Source: Lachnospiraceae bacterium (GTDB taxonomy: Bacteria > Bacillota > Clostridia > Lachnospirales > Lachnospiraceae). From it: 64,000 nt of DNA. The translations under genes were made by a program, and so were the position numbers. The DNA lies in assembly GCA_022781925.1 (NCBI GenBank), contig JALESO010000017.1, positions 62,001 to 126,000 of the forward strand, in the 5' to 3' direction. Below, in pieces: positions 25,714-35,727 of this stretch (within the stretch, counting starts at the first letter, position 1; each line of letters begins with the position of its first letter). The notes beneath the pieces are model-generated. The model was not told the DNA's origin. It did no database searches and saw only the letters and a list, made by a program, of their open reading frames with translations.

Positions 25714-26577
25714 TTATTTACCAAGTTTTCCCATGACATAGTCATAAGCAACCATGACATTATGGGTCTGGATATAATCCATAGCATCTGCCTGACCGAT
25801 GTCTACCGGACAGCGGTCCGCAAAGTTAATACGTTCTACACACTCTTCTTTTGTCCATCCCTTTGCAATGCCATCAGCAACAGCAGAAAACCAGTCATAA
25901 ATAAATTTCTTATTTTCATAAATTGCACTCTTATCGCAAACCGGTCCATGACCTGGTACGATATAATCCACATCCAGAGTTGCCAGGAAATCCAATGTCT
26001 TCATAAGGGCGTCCGGATCCATGGAGTGGAACCAGATCTGACAGTCCTTGAAAATCGTATCACCTACAAAAGCAACTCTCTCTTCCGGAACATGAACAAT
26101 GATGTTTGCATCAGAATGTCCCGGTGCATAATACAGTTCAAATGTGTGATCACCAACTTTTAATGTCATACGGTCTGAGAACTCAATCTGAGGTGGATTT
26201 ACAATATAATCCTTCTCTGCCGGCATATATTTTAAGCCTTCCGGATCCTGTCTTTTGATAACGTCCACACTGTAATCATATGTAGTCTGATTAAATGCCG
26301 GTGGAATTTTCCAGAATGACTTTTTCAGATTTTCATGACCAATAACAAGAGATTCTCCTGCAAACCAGTGGTTACCAAAGATATGGTCAATATGAGACTC
26401 GGTGTTGATCAGATATTTGATCGGACCTCTCTCAAGTGCAAAATTACGCATCTCTAATAAATTTGTAATCCACTGAGCTGTATCAATAAATACGGCTCCT
26501 TCACTTGTAAATACGATACTTGGGTTACATCCGCGAATTTCTGTTTCTGTAAAAACATTTTTTGTAATCTGCTGCAT
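25714..26577 (-). CDS. Metallo-beta-lactamase-fold hydrolase, glyoxalase II-like
   Basis: A 287-residue MBL-fold enzyme. Metal ligands are in NTESHIDHIFGNHWF, YYAPGHSDANI, FVGDTIF and VPGHGP. The THxHxDH motif reads ESHIDHI, so the first His of the classic HxHxDH is Glu-Ser-His here. First gene of the GRE operon. The ATG at 26577 has AGGAAG 8 nt upstream; the TTG at 26595 lies upstream of that site. Probably hydrolyses a thioester, ester or ring amide. Operator site f and a promoter lie upstream. Confidence 0.8.
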   Translation of the reverse strand: MQQITKNVFTETEIRGCNPSIVFTSEGAVFIDTAQWITNLLEMRNFALERGPIKYLINTESHIDHIFGNHWFAGESLVIGHENLKKSFWKIPPAFNQTTYDYSVDVIKRQDPEGLKYMPAEKDYIVNPPQIEFSDRMTLKVGDHTFELYYAPGHSDANIIVHVPEERVAFVGDTIFKDCQIWFHSMDPDALMKTLDFLATLDVDYIVPGHGPVCDKSAIYENKKFIYDWFSAVADGIAKGWTKEECVERINFADRCPVDIGQADAMDYIQTHNVMVAYDYVMGKLGK

Positions 26578-26605
26578 AGTAAATCTTCCTTTCAAATTAA
26601 ATATA

Positions 26606-26629
26606 ATTGATTATCGATAATTGATTATC
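26606..26629. promoter_or_regulatory. Regulon operator site f, upstream of the GRE operon
   Basis: ATTGATTATCGATAAT followed by TGATTATC, between the promoter and the first gene of the ten-gene operon. Same motif as sites a-e. Confidence 0.7.
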
Positions 26630-26640
26630 TTATGTGCCTA

Positions 26641-26669
26641 ATTATACAAAACAATTTTGTATTTTACAA
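26641..26669 (-). promoter_or_regulatory. GRE operon promoter with overlapping palindrome
   Basis: Minus strand -35 TTGTAA (26664-26669), 17-nt spacer, -10 TATAAT (26641-26646). The palindrome ATACAAAA-CAA-TTTTGTAT (26644-26662) covers the -10 and most of the spacer, a place where a repressor would block RNA polymerase. Confidence 0.7.
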
Positions 26670-26740
26670 CTGTAAATATTGATAATTATTGCCGTATCTT
26701 TTTGTCTATAAAGACGAAATTTTCTTAATTTCCATGAAAT

Positions 26741-26788
26741 AAAAAGAATCAGAGAAAACTGTGCATGCACACTTCTCTCTGATTCTTC
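26741..26788 (-). terminator. Terminator of leuCD
   Basis: Hairpin AAGAATCAGAGA / TCTCTGATTCTT with T runs on both strands, directly downstream of leuD and ahead of the GRE operon promoter. Confidence 0.85.
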
Positions 26789-26825
26789 TTTTTCTTCTGA
26801 TCCAGTCTCTGTCAGTCAGCCATTT

Positions 26826-27320
26826 TTATTTTCGTTTGCTGTTAATATAGTTTACCAGACCTTCGCTGTCAATGATTTTCTGCATAAACGGTGGGAAAGC
26901 CTGTCCCTGATACTCGGTTCCTTTTGTGCGGTCATAGATCTTACCGCTGTCGAAATCGATCTCTACCTCGTCGCCTTCCTCAATCTCACGGGATGCTTCC
27001 GGGCACTCAATGATCGGAAGTCCGATGTTGATGGAGTTGCGATAGAAAATACGTGCAAATGTCTCTGCGATGATGCAGCTGACACCTGCTGTTTTCAGAC
27101 ATAACGGTGCATGCTCTCTGGAAGAACCGCATCCGAAGTTCTTTCTTGCCACGATAATGTCACCCGGCTGTACACGCTGTGTAAAGGTCGGATCAATGTC
27201 AACCATTGCGTGGGTTGCCAGCTCCTGAGCGTCAAATGAATTCAGATATCTTGCCGGAATGATTACGTCGGTATCTACGTTGTCACCATATTTAAATACA
27301 TGTCCCTTTGCTGCTTTCAT
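26826..27320 (-). CDS. leuD: 3-isopropylmalate dehydratase small subunit
   Basis: A 164-residue swivelling domain of the aconitase family. [16 protein letters not shown] at the N-terminus and [15 protein letters not shown] (substrate-binding loop) identify LeuD of the short clostridial/archaeal type. It forms the isomerase with LeuC, converting 2- to 3-isopropylmalate in leucine synthesis. The start shares one base with the leuC stop (TAATG). Confidence 0.95.
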   Translation of the reverse strand: MKAAKGHVFKYGDNVDTDVIIPARYLNSFDAQELATHAMVDIDPTFTQRVQPGDIIVARKNFGCGSSREHAPLCLKTAGVSCIIAETFARIFYRNSINIGLPIIECPEASREIEEGDEVEIDFDSGKIYDRTKGTEYQGQAFPPFMQKIIDSEGLVNYINSKRK

Positions 27321-28594
27321 TATTTGTCACCTACTTTCTCAGGATTTGCGATATAACCTGCAATCGCACTTGCCGCTGCCACTTCCGGGGAAGCCAGATA
27401 GATCAGGGAATCTACATCACCCATTCTTCCGACAAAGTTACGGTTCGTGGTAGATACACATTTCTCGCCCGGAGCCATAACGCCCATGTGGCCGCCCATA
27501 CATGGTCCGCAGCTTGGTGTATTAAATGCACAGCCTGCATCGATAAAGATATCAACGAGACCTTCTTTGATACATTCTTTGTATACTTCCTGTGTAGCCG
27601 GAACAACCATAACACGTACATCCGGATGAACCGTATGTCCTTTTAAGATAGCTGCTGCTTTTCTCATATCGGAGATACGTCCGTTTGTACATGATCCGAT
27701 GACTACCTGGTCGATCTTGATCGGCTCCATAGCCTCTACTTCATCGATTGTCTTAGCATTGCCCGGAAGGTGTGGGAATGCAACCGTCGGACGGACTTCA
27801 GACAGATCGATCTCAACGACCTGATCGTACTCTGCATCTTCATCCGGCTCGTAAGCGGTGTACTGTTTGTCAGAATGAGCATCCATATAAGCTCTGGTCT
27901 GATCGTCCACCATAAAGATACCGTTTTTAGCACCTGCTTCGATGGCCATGTTTGCCATCGTGAAACGGTCATCCATGGTCAGGTTTGCGATACCATCACC
28001 AACAAACTCCATGGATTTATATAATGCGCCATCTACACCGATCTTGCCGATGATATGAATAATCACGTCTTTTCCGCTGACATACGGACCCGGTTTTCCG
28101 GTCAGTACGAATTTGATGGCGGACGGAACTTTGAACCAGAGTTCTCCGGTTGCCATACCGGTTGCGATATCTGTGGTACCTACACCGGTTGAGAAAGCGC
28201 CAAGCGCGCCGTATGTACAGGTATGAGAATCTGCACCGATGATACATTCACCGGCTACAACGATACCGTACTCCGGTAAAATCGCATGCTCTACACCGCA
28301 TTTACCCTGTACCAGATACCATTTCAGTCCCTGCTCTTTTGCAAAATCCTGGATGGATCTGGAGTTGATCGCAGATTTGATATCCTTATTCGGTGTAAAA
28401 TGATCCGGTACCAGCACTACTTTATCCTTATCAAATACTTTGTCTGCCATCTGTCGAAAAATTGGCAGTGCCATCGGACCTGTGATATCGTTTGCCATAA
28501 CAACGTCCAGTTTTGCTTCGATTAACTGACCGGCTGTTACAGAATCAAGTCCTGCATGGGCAGCAAGAATTTTCTGTGTCATAGTCATTCCCAT
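27320..28594 (-). CDS. leuC: 3-isopropylmalate dehydratase large subunit
   Basis: A 424-residue [4Fe-4S] dehydratase. Cluster Cys are in IGSCTNGR and [23 protein letters not shown] and the HAC/IPMD-type length support LeuC. Homoaconitase or dimethylmalate dehydratase specificity cannot be fully excluded by sequence, but the leuD partner and nearby ilvNC favour leucine synthesis. AGGAGG lies 8 nt before the ATG. The promoter block at 28632-28699 is a near copy of that of thrC. Confidence 0.93.
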   Translation of the reverse strand: MGMTMTQKILAAHAGLDSVTAGQLIEAKLDVVMANDITGPMALPIFRQMADKVFDKDKVVLVPDHFTPNKDIKSAINSRSIQDFAKEQGLKWYLVQGKCGVEHAILPEYGIVVAGECIIGADSHTCTYGALGAFSTGVGTTDIATGMATGELWFKVPSAIKFVLTGKPGPYVSGKDVIIHIIGKIGVDGALYKSMEFVGDGIANLTMDDRFTMANMAIEAGAKNGIFMVDDQTRAYMDAHSDKQYTAYEPDEDAEYDQVVEIDLSEVRPTVAFPHLPGNAKTIDEVEAMEPIKIDQVVIGSCTNGRISDMRKAAAILKGHTVHPDVRVMVVPATQEVYKECIKEGLVDIFIDAGCAFNTPSCGPCMGGHMGVMAPGEKCVSTTNRNFVGRMGDVDSLIYLASPEVAAASAIAGYIANPEKVGDK

Positions 28595-28631
28595 TGTCTT
28601 TTCCTCCTTATATCACACAGCAAAGTGTGTT

Positions 28632-28699
28632 TTATCACTTCACAGTAGTAATTTAACTCATTAAATTATATTCTATCATACACATTTTCAGAATACAAG
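28632..28699 (-). promoter_or_regulatory. leuCD promoter and leader block shared with thrC
   Basis: Minus strand -35 TTGTAT (28693-28698), 17-nt spacer, -10 TAGAAT (28670-28675). The leader aligns without gaps to 3536-3604 before thrC. A partial CodY-box-like string TTCTGAAAAT overlaps the spacer here but is poor in the thrC copy. Confidence 0.75.
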
Positions 28700-28700
28700 G

Positions 28701-28733
28701 TAAAAAAAAGAGGGCTGCGCACGCGCAACCCCC
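28701..28733 (-). terminator. Terminator of ilvNC
   Basis: GC-rich hairpin GGGTTGCGC-GT-GCGCAGCCC on the minus strand followed by eight Ts. It abuts the leuC -35 element. Confidence 0.9.
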
Positions 28734-28748
28734 GTCTTTTATTTCTGA

Positions 28749-30301
<1,553 letters not shown>

Positions 30302-30331
30302 GTAAAAACCATCCTTTCTACGTTACTGCAC

Positions 30332-30360
30332 ATTCTAGCAATATCTATTTTCTTTGTCAA
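30332..30360 (-). promoter_or_regulatory. ilvNC promoter
   Basis: Minus strand -35 TTGACA (30355-30360), 17-nt spacer, -10 TAGAAT (30332-30337). I see no T-box or attenuator between it and ilvN; the leader is too short. Confidence 0.75.
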
Positions 30361-30411
30361 GGGCAGGAACCCCTCTGTATCGTCATTTTTTGCACTTTTT
30401 TGCATATTTTT

Positions 30412-31053
30412 TCATTCAGCCGGAATATTTATAAGTGCCCCAAAAGTGTCCAGCTTTCGGTACAGTAACTGCCCTGTCTGTGGATCCGGCTGAGTCAGAT
30501 CCGGGATCATGATGACTCGGCATCCAGCATCAAAGGCAGAACGGACCCCGTTTGGCGAATCCTCCACCGCATAACATTCCTCCGGTGCCACACCAAGTGT
30601 ATGGCAGGCATATTCATAGACATCCGGCGCCGGTTTGCCCCGCTCCACCATGGTTGCACAGACGACTGCATCAAAATATTTGCGGATGCCTGCGGTACCC
30701 AGATTATGTTCTGCCTGCTCCGGTCCCGTTGCGGTTACAACCGCAAGACGGTATCCCTGCGCTTTTAAAACCTGCAGCGTTTCCGGCACCGCAGGCTTTA
30801 ATGGAATCTGTCCCGACAGAAATTCTTTCATCAGTTCCTTGCGGTGTTCCCGTATGATCCAGTAATCCACTTCCGGTCCAAACCACCGCTGAAACTGCTC
30901 TACCGCAAAAGGGCGGCCCAGACTGCGGAGTTTCAGCACTTCTTCCTCCGGCAGTTCATATCCCGCATCGGAAATTGCCTGTTTCCAGGCGCGGTTATAA
31001 TATTTTTCCGTATCAAATAAAGTTCCATCCATGTCAAATAAAAATGTTGTCAT
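30412..31053 (-). CDS. HAD-superfamily phosphatase, beta-phosphoglucomutase-like
   Basis: A 213-residue HAD hydrolase. Catalytic motif I is FLFDMDGTLFDTE, motif II is VVTATGPEQAE, motif III is RGKPAPDVY and motif IV is AVEDSPNGVRSA. The helical cap after motif I places it in the phosphatase/phosphoglucomutase subgroup. The ATG at 31053 has AGGAAA upstream and gives the usual N-terminus. Substrate is unknown; it is a single gene between the NCS2 permease and ilvN. Confidence 0.88.
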   Translation of the reverse strand: MTTFLFDMDGTLFDTEKYYNRAWKQAISDAGYELPEEEVLKLRSLGRPFAVEQFQRWFGPEVDYWIIREHRKELMKEFLSGQIPLKPAVPETLQVLKAQGYRLAVVTATGPEQAEHNLGTAGIRKYFDAVVCATMVERGKPAPDVYEYACHTLGVAPEECYAVEDSPNGVRSAFDAGCRVIMIPDLTQPDPQTGQLLYRKLDTFGALINIPAE

Positions 31054-31162
31054 ACGTTTTTTCCTGCCTTTTTCAAACAATTAATTCAATTCCACAGAAG
31101 AATATCTACGTTGCCCGATGTGCGTCTCACACCAGGAATGCCAAATGCATTCCCGTTACCCG

Positions 31163-32497
31163 CTACTCGCTGATTTTTTCAATCTCCATATTTTTCGGCA
31201 GGATCAGGCTCAGAATGATTGCAACCACAAATACGACTGCCACGCAGTTTGCAGAAAATACATCTTTCACGATCTGCGGGAAAATATTCCAGATCTCCAC
31301 CTCACTGGTAGACGTAAATCCGATACCAATGGCAAGTGATAACGCTGCGATGGTTACATTTCTCTGGGAAAAACCTGTTTTTGCCAGCATCTGGATACCA
31401 CTGATCATAATGGTACCAAACATCATGATGGTGCAGCCGCCCAGTACAGACTGCGGCAGGCTTGCAAAGAAGTTACCGATTGGCGGGAACAGACCTGCAA
31501 GGATCATAAATACGGCACCTGTCATGATTGTAAAACGGTTGACTACTTTTGTCATATTGACCAGACCAACGTTCTGGCTGAAGGAAGTAACCGGCGGACA
31601 TCCGAATAATCCGGAAATGGAACTTGCGAAACCGTCACATGCCAGAGCTCCGGAAATCTCTTTCTCTGTGATCTCACGGCCAAGGCCACCGGAAACAAGT
31701 GCAGTGGAATCACCAATGGTCTCTGCTGCAGATACCATAAAAATAATCACAACAGAAATGATGGCACTCAGGTTAAATTCCGGCCGGTACGGAAGCAGAT
31801 GCGGCAGAGAGATCAGACCGCCATCCAGCATACCGGACAGATCGACCTGTCCCATACACAATGCGATGATATAACCTACGATCAGTCCGACCAGCACGGA
31901 CAGCTGTTTCAGATATCCTTTTGCCACGGCATTGAAGATCAGGCAGACAGCCAGTGTCACCAGACCAAGCACCAGATTCTGAACGGAACCGAAATCATCT
32001 GTATAGCCGCCGCCAAAAGAACGTGCGCCTACGGTAAACAGGGAATAACCGATGGCGGTAACAACAGATGCGGATACCACCGGTGTGATAAACCGTTTCC
32101 AGTATTTTGCAAACAGACCGAGGACACCTTCACACACACCACCCACTAAAACGGCACCGATCATGGTCGGATATCCATAGGTGCCGCCCACGTAACTCAG
32201 GATCGTTACAAAGGTAAAACTTACACCCATAACGATCGGCAGTTTTGCACCGACTTTCCAGACCGGATACAGCTGGATCAATGTGGCAATACCCGCAACA
32301 AACATGGCATTCTGCAGCAGAACCGCCAGTTCCTTTCCGCTCAGGCCGGAAGCCAGACCGATCATGGTAATCGGAGTCAGGTTGGATACAAACATCGCCA
32401 GCACATGCTGCAGACCGAATGGAATCGCCTTCAGAAGCGGTACCCGCCCGTTCAACCGGTAAATATTACCGATACTTGCTTTTTCATTTGTTTTCAT
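31163..32497 (-). CDS. NCS2-family uracil/xanthine permease
   Basis: A 444-residue transporter with about 12-14 membrane segments. QHVLAMFVSNLTP at the first segment and the NCS2 signature region VSAAETIGDSTALVSG and GLFGCPPVTSFSQNVGLV point to the xanthine/uric-acid branch (PbuX/UacT-like) more than to UraA. Start at 32497 from AGAGGT spaced 6 nt. A good promoter lies at 32560-32588. It might feed a purine to the molybdenum hydroxylase, but it carries none of that regulon's operators. Confidence 0.85.
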   Translation of the reverse strand: MKTNEKASIGNIYRLNGRVPLLKAIPFGLQHVLAMFVSNLTPITMIGLASGLSGKELAVLLQNAMFVAGIATLIQLYPVWKVGAKLPIVMGVSFTFVTILSYVGGTYGYPTMIGAVLVGGVCEGVLGLFAKYWKRFITPVVSASVVTAIGYSLFTVGARSFGGGYTDDFGSVQNLVLGLVTLAVCLIFNAVAKGYLKQLSVLVGLIVGYIIALCMGQVDLSGMLDGGLISLPHLLPYRPEFNLSAIISVVIIFMVSAAETIGDSTALVSGGLGREITEKEISGALACDGFASSISGLFGCPPVTSFSQNVGLVNMTKVVNRFTIMTGAVFMILAGLFPPIGNFFASLPQSVLGGCTIMMFGTIMISGIQMLAKTGFSQRNVTIAALSLAIGIGFTSTSEVEIWNIFPQIVKDVFSANCVAVVFVVAIILSLILPKNMEIEKISE

Positions 32498-32559
32498 TTT
32501 CATACCTCTGATTTTTATATTTTTACACGCTGCCTTCCGGCAGACACAAAGCATTTTCT

Positions 32560-32588
32560 ATCATACCACCTGTGTTTTTGTTTTGCAA
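32560..32588 (-). promoter_or_regulatory. Promoter of the NCS2 permease
   Basis: Minus strand -35 TTGCAA (32583-32588), 17-nt spacer, -10 TATGAT (32560-32565). The 5' leader has a small CTGCC-GGAA-GGCAG hairpin. No purine riboswitch consensus is visible. Confidence 0.7.
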
Positions 32589-32605
32589 TGATGGTCTGTA
32601 CTTTC

Positions 32606-32634
32606 TTGCTAATTCTTTGCTACTGTGCTATGAT
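32606..32634 (+). promoter_or_regulatory. Promoter of the esterase/ATP-grasp operon
   Basis: -35 TTGCTA (32606-32611), 17-nt spacer, -10 TATGAT (32629-32634), divergent from the permease promoter. Confidence 0.7.
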
Positions 32635-32673
32635 AAACCGTAACAATTCAAAAACTTAACACGGAGGTTTTTT

Positions 32674-33438
32674 ATGATAGAAAAATGGGATATCACTATT
32701 CCGGAACTCACCGGGGACGAAGTGCGAAGTGCATACATCTGTCTGCCAGAGACATACACATATGATACAGAACGGCGCTATCCGGTGCTGTATATGTTTG
32801 ACGGACACAACCTCTTTTTTGACAGCCATGCCACTTATGGCAAATCCTGGGGGCTGAAAGAATATATGGAATACACACATACCCCGCTGATCATTGTAGG
32901 TGTCGAATGTAATCACAGTCCGGATCACGGCCGGCTGCAGGAATATTCCCCTTACAACTTTACATTACCAAAAGAGGGGAAAATCACCGGAAAAGGCAGG
33001 ATCACCATGGACTGGCTGACCCACACCTTCAAGCCTTATATCGATGCACATTACCGGACGCTCCCGGACCGTGAGCATACCTTTATCGCCGGAAGTTCCA
33101 TGGGCGGACTGATGAGCATCTACGCACTGTTATATTATAACCAAATATTTTCCCGGGCTGCGGCACTCTCCCCTTCCCTGTGGATCGCGCCAAACGACTT
33201 TATGCAGATGGTCCGTCGTTCCCGCCCGCTTCCGGGCAGTATCTTATATATGGATTACGGAAGCCGTGAAATGAAACAGCGCCGAAAAATGAACCAGACC
33301 TTTGGGCAGGCTGCAAATCTGCTCCTGGAGAAAAATATTTATCTGGACTGCCGCATCGTTCCAAATGGAGAACACTGCGAGGCAAGCTGGGAAAAACAGA
33401 TTCCGTTCTTTATGAACACACTGATGTACGATCTGTAA
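32674..33438 (+). CDS. Alpha/beta-hydrolase esterase, BesA/IroE-like
   Basis: A 254-residue esterase of the putative esterase (esterase D/siderophore esterase) group. RRYPVLYMFDGHNLFFD is the oxyanion/entry segment, FIAGSSMGGLMSIYAL holds the nucleophile Ser, and NGEHCEASWEK the catalytic His. No signal peptide, so cytoplasmic. CGGAGG precedes the ATG. First gene of a plus-strand trio with another esterase and an ATP-grasp protein. The substrate is unknown. Confidence 0.85.
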   Translation: MIEKWDITIPELTGDEVRSAYICLPETYTYDTERRYPVLYMFDGHNLFFDSHATYGKSWGLKEYMEYTHTPLIIVGVECNHSPDHGRLQEYSPYNFTLPKEGKITGKGRITMDWLTHTFKPYIDAHYRTLPDREHTFIAGSSMGGLMSIYALLYYNQIFSRAAALSPSLWIAPNDFMQMVRRSRPLPGSILYMDYGSREMKQRRKMNQTFGQAANLLLEKNIYLDCRIVPNGEHCEASWEKQIPFFMNTLMYDL

Positions 33439-33483
33439 TCATCTTTCTTATTTATATAGAAGTAACACGGAGGACTTTTCCAT

Positions 33484-34245
33484 ATGAACATACAATATTT
33501 TAAAAATTACAGCCCGGCACTCGGCCGGGATATGGAATGCAAACTGTACGGTCACGGCGGACAGCCAATCCTGTTTATCCCCTGTCAGGACGGACGTTTT
33601 TTCGACTTTGAAAACTTCCATATGACAGATGTCTGGGCACCCTGGATTGACTCCGGAGAAGTCACCATTTTCACGGTGGATACCACTGATGCGGAGACCT
33701 GGTCCGACACAAGCGGCGACCCGCGTCGGCGCATCTGCCGCCATGAAGACTGGTTTCGCTATCTCACGGATGAGATGGTTCCTTTTATCCATGCAAAAAT
33801 GAAAGAATATCAACCGGATTATGTTGAGAACGGAATCATTGCCTTCGGATGCAGTCTTGGCGCTACCCACGCGGCAAACCTGTATTTCCGCCGTCCGGAT
33901 TTATTTAACGGTCTGCTGGCATTAAGCGGCATTTACGATGCGTCCTACGGATTTGGTTCTTATATGGACGATCTGGTTTACATGAACTCACCGGTGCACT
34001 ATCTGCCAAATCTCCCGGCGGATCACCCTTACATGGAGCTGTACCGCCAACGCAAGGCAATCCTCTGTGTCGGTCAGGGACCATGGGAAGAACCAGCCAG
34101 CACTTATCAGCTTCGGGATATTCTGCAGCAGAAACAGATTCCGGCATGGGTGGATTTCTGGGGATATGACTGTGCACATGACTGGGACTGGTGGTATAAA
34201 CAGGTAACTTATTTTGTACCGCATTTGCTGTACGATCCGGTGTAA
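33484..34245 (+). CDS. Second esterase-family alpha/beta hydrolase
   Basis: A 253-residue protein related to the esterase family but divergent from the first gene. The nucleophile elbow is IIAFGCSLGATHAANL, followed by FRRPDLFNGLLALSGIYDA, and the C-terminus carries CAHDWDWWYKQ with a His in the catalytic position. No signal peptide. It follows the first esterase by 45 bp with GGAGG upstream of its ATG. The two hydrolases and the ATP-grasp enzyme probably act on one compound. Confidence 0.8.
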   Translation: MNIQYFKNYSPALGRDMECKLYGHGGQPILFIPCQDGRFFDFENFHMTDVWAPWIDSGEVTIFTVDTTDAETWSDTSGDPRRRICRHEDWFRYLTDEMVPFIHAKMKEYQPDYVENGIIAFGCSLGATHAANLYFRRPDLFNGLLALSGIYDASYGFGSYMDDLVYMNSPVHYLPNLPADHPYMELYRQRKAILCVGQGPWEEPASTYQLRDILQQKQIPAWVDFWGYDCAHDWDWWYKQVTYFVPHLLYDPV

Positions 34246-34285
34246 ATGAAAGATAAAAATACAACAGATAGAGAGAACAATACTT

Positions 34286-35530
34286 ATGAAAAATGTGATT
34301 TTTATTTCTCCGAATTTTCCGGAGAATTACTGGCACTTCTGCCATGAATTAAAAGAAAACGGCATGAATGTTCTGGGCATCGGTGACTGTCCTTATGACG
34401 ATCTGCGCCCGGAACTTCAGGAAAGCCTGCAGGAATACTACAAAGTGGACTGCCTTGAAAATTATGACGAAGTCTATGGAGCTGTCGGTTACTTTATCTG
34501 GCATTATGGCCGCATTGACTGGCTGGAATCCAACAACGAATACTGGCTGGAACAGGATGCCCGTCTGCGTACCGATTTCAATATTCCAAGCGGTTTTCAT
34601 AACGAGGACATGCCGCGTATCAAATACAAATCCCACATGAAAGAATATTATCAGCGTGTCGGCATCCCGGTTGCCCGCTACCACATGGTAGACAACTACG
34701 AAGGCTGCCTGAATTTCATCCGTGAAGTGGGATACCCGGTTGTCACAAAACCGGATAACGGTGTCGGAGCTTCTCATACCTTCAAAATTTCTTCCGATGA
34801 AGAACTTGGCAATTTCTTTGCCAACAAATGGGATGATACCGTTTATATTATGGAAGAATTTATCAATGCGGAGATCAATTCCTACGATGCGATCATCGAC
34901 TCTCACGGCAACCCGATTTTTGAGGCAGGAAATGTCACACCGATGTCCATTATGGACATTGTAAATAATGCCGACAATTCGCTGTTCTACATTGTGAAAG
35001 ATCTGGCAGAGGACACCCGTCATCTTGGCAGAGAAACCGTAAAAAGTTTTGGTGTGCGCAGCCGTTTCGTTCACTTTGAATTTTTCCGCCTGCTCTCCGA
35101 CCATGAAGGCATCGGCAAAAAGGGAGATTTGATGGCACTGGAAGTCAATATGCGTCCTTCTGGTGGTTTTAGCCCCGATATGATCAATTTTGCAAGAGAA
35201 ACCGATGTCTATAAAATCTGGGCCGACATGATTGCATACGATTCCACCCAGAAACAGGTTGGTGCTCACCACTTCTGCGCTTTTGCAGGACTGCGGGATG
35301 GCAAAGATTTTGCCCTGACACAGAATGATATTATTGAAAAATATGATGATCATCTCAAAATGGTAGAACGTATGCCGGATGCATTGGCAGGTGCCATGGG
35401 AAATCAGATGTATCTGGCTACTTTTGATACCGAAGAAGAACTCAATGCCTTCTTTGCGGATGTGACCAGGCTGAAAGAGCCTGAGGATTCCGCTGAATCC
35501 AAAACAACTGAAACACCTGAAGAAAAATAA
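34286..35530 (+). CDS. ATP-grasp ligase of unknown specificity
   Basis: A 414-residue ATP-grasp enzyme. The N-terminal pre-ATP-grasp domain starts VIFISPNFPENYWHFCHELK. The nucleotide-binding segments are YPVVTKPDNGVGASHTF and VYIMEEFI, and the Mg-binding loop is LMALEVNMRPSGG. Such enzymes join a carboxylate to an amine or thiol through an acylphosphate. The C-terminus ends with a Glu/Thr-rich tail. Last gene of the esterase trio, 40 bp after the second esterase. A large antisense frame covers it and is not a gene. Confidence 0.85.
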   Translation: MKNVIFISPNFPENYWHFCHELKENGMNVLGIGDCPYDDLRPELQESLQEYYKVDCLENYDEVYGAVGYFIWHYGRIDWLESNNEYWLEQDARLRTDFNIPSGFHNEDMPRIKYKSHMKEYYQRVGIPVARYHMVDNYEGCLNFIREVGYPVVTKPDNGVGASHTFKISSDEELGNFFANKWDDTVYIMEEFINAEINSYDAIIDSHGNPIFEAGNVTPMSIMDIVNNADNSLFYIVKDLAEDTRHLGRETVKSFGVRSRFVHFEFFRLLSDHEGIGKKGDLMALEVNMRPSGGFSPDMINFARETDVYKIWADMIAYDSTQKQVGAHHFCAFAGLRDGKDFALTQNDIIEKYDDHLKMVERMPDALAGAMGNQMYLATFDTEEELNAFFADVTRLKEPEDSAESKTTETPEEK

Positions 35531-35547
35531 TAAACATTCTGAAATAA

Positions 35548-35608
35548 AATACAGCATTTCCTTAAATATACTTCACAGTATACCAAAAAGATGCTGTATT
35601 ACATTTTT
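35548..35608 (+). terminator. Terminator of the esterase/ATP-grasp operon
   Basis: Arms AATACAGCAT (35548-35557) and ATGCTGTATT (35591-35600) followed by a T-rich stretch. Confidence 0.75.
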
Positions 35609-35645
35609 GTTGACTTTTTATAGTTTTTTTATTAATATATCTTTC

Positions 35646-35712
35646 AAGAAACGAAGTTTACTACCGTGTAGCAATACGATTGCTCAGACGGGCTGCTCGT
35701 TTCTTTTTTTAT
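35646..35712 (+). other. Structured element or second terminator
   Basis: Outer stem AAGAAACGA (35646-35654) pairs with TCGTTTCTT (35697-35705), an inner hairpin AGCAAT-ACG-ATTGCT sits inside, and a run of Ts follows on the plus strand. Could be a backup terminator or the 3' end of a small RNA. Confidence 0.5.
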
Positions 35713-35727
35713 GCATACCATAATTTA

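Noticed and set aside
30302..30411. T-box or attenuator before ilvN
   Set aside because: The leader is only a few tens of nucleotides and has no specifier-like or antiterminator structure.
32498..32673. Purine riboswitch before the NCS2 permease
   Set aside because: No conserved purine-aptamer loops are visible; only a short hairpin and a normal promoter are present.
34349..35557. 402-residue open frame antisense to the ATP-grasp gene
   Set aside because: It mirrors the ATP-grasp gene, its protein is rich in Cys, His and Phe with no recognisable domain, and the plus-strand gene has clear motifs and a promoter.
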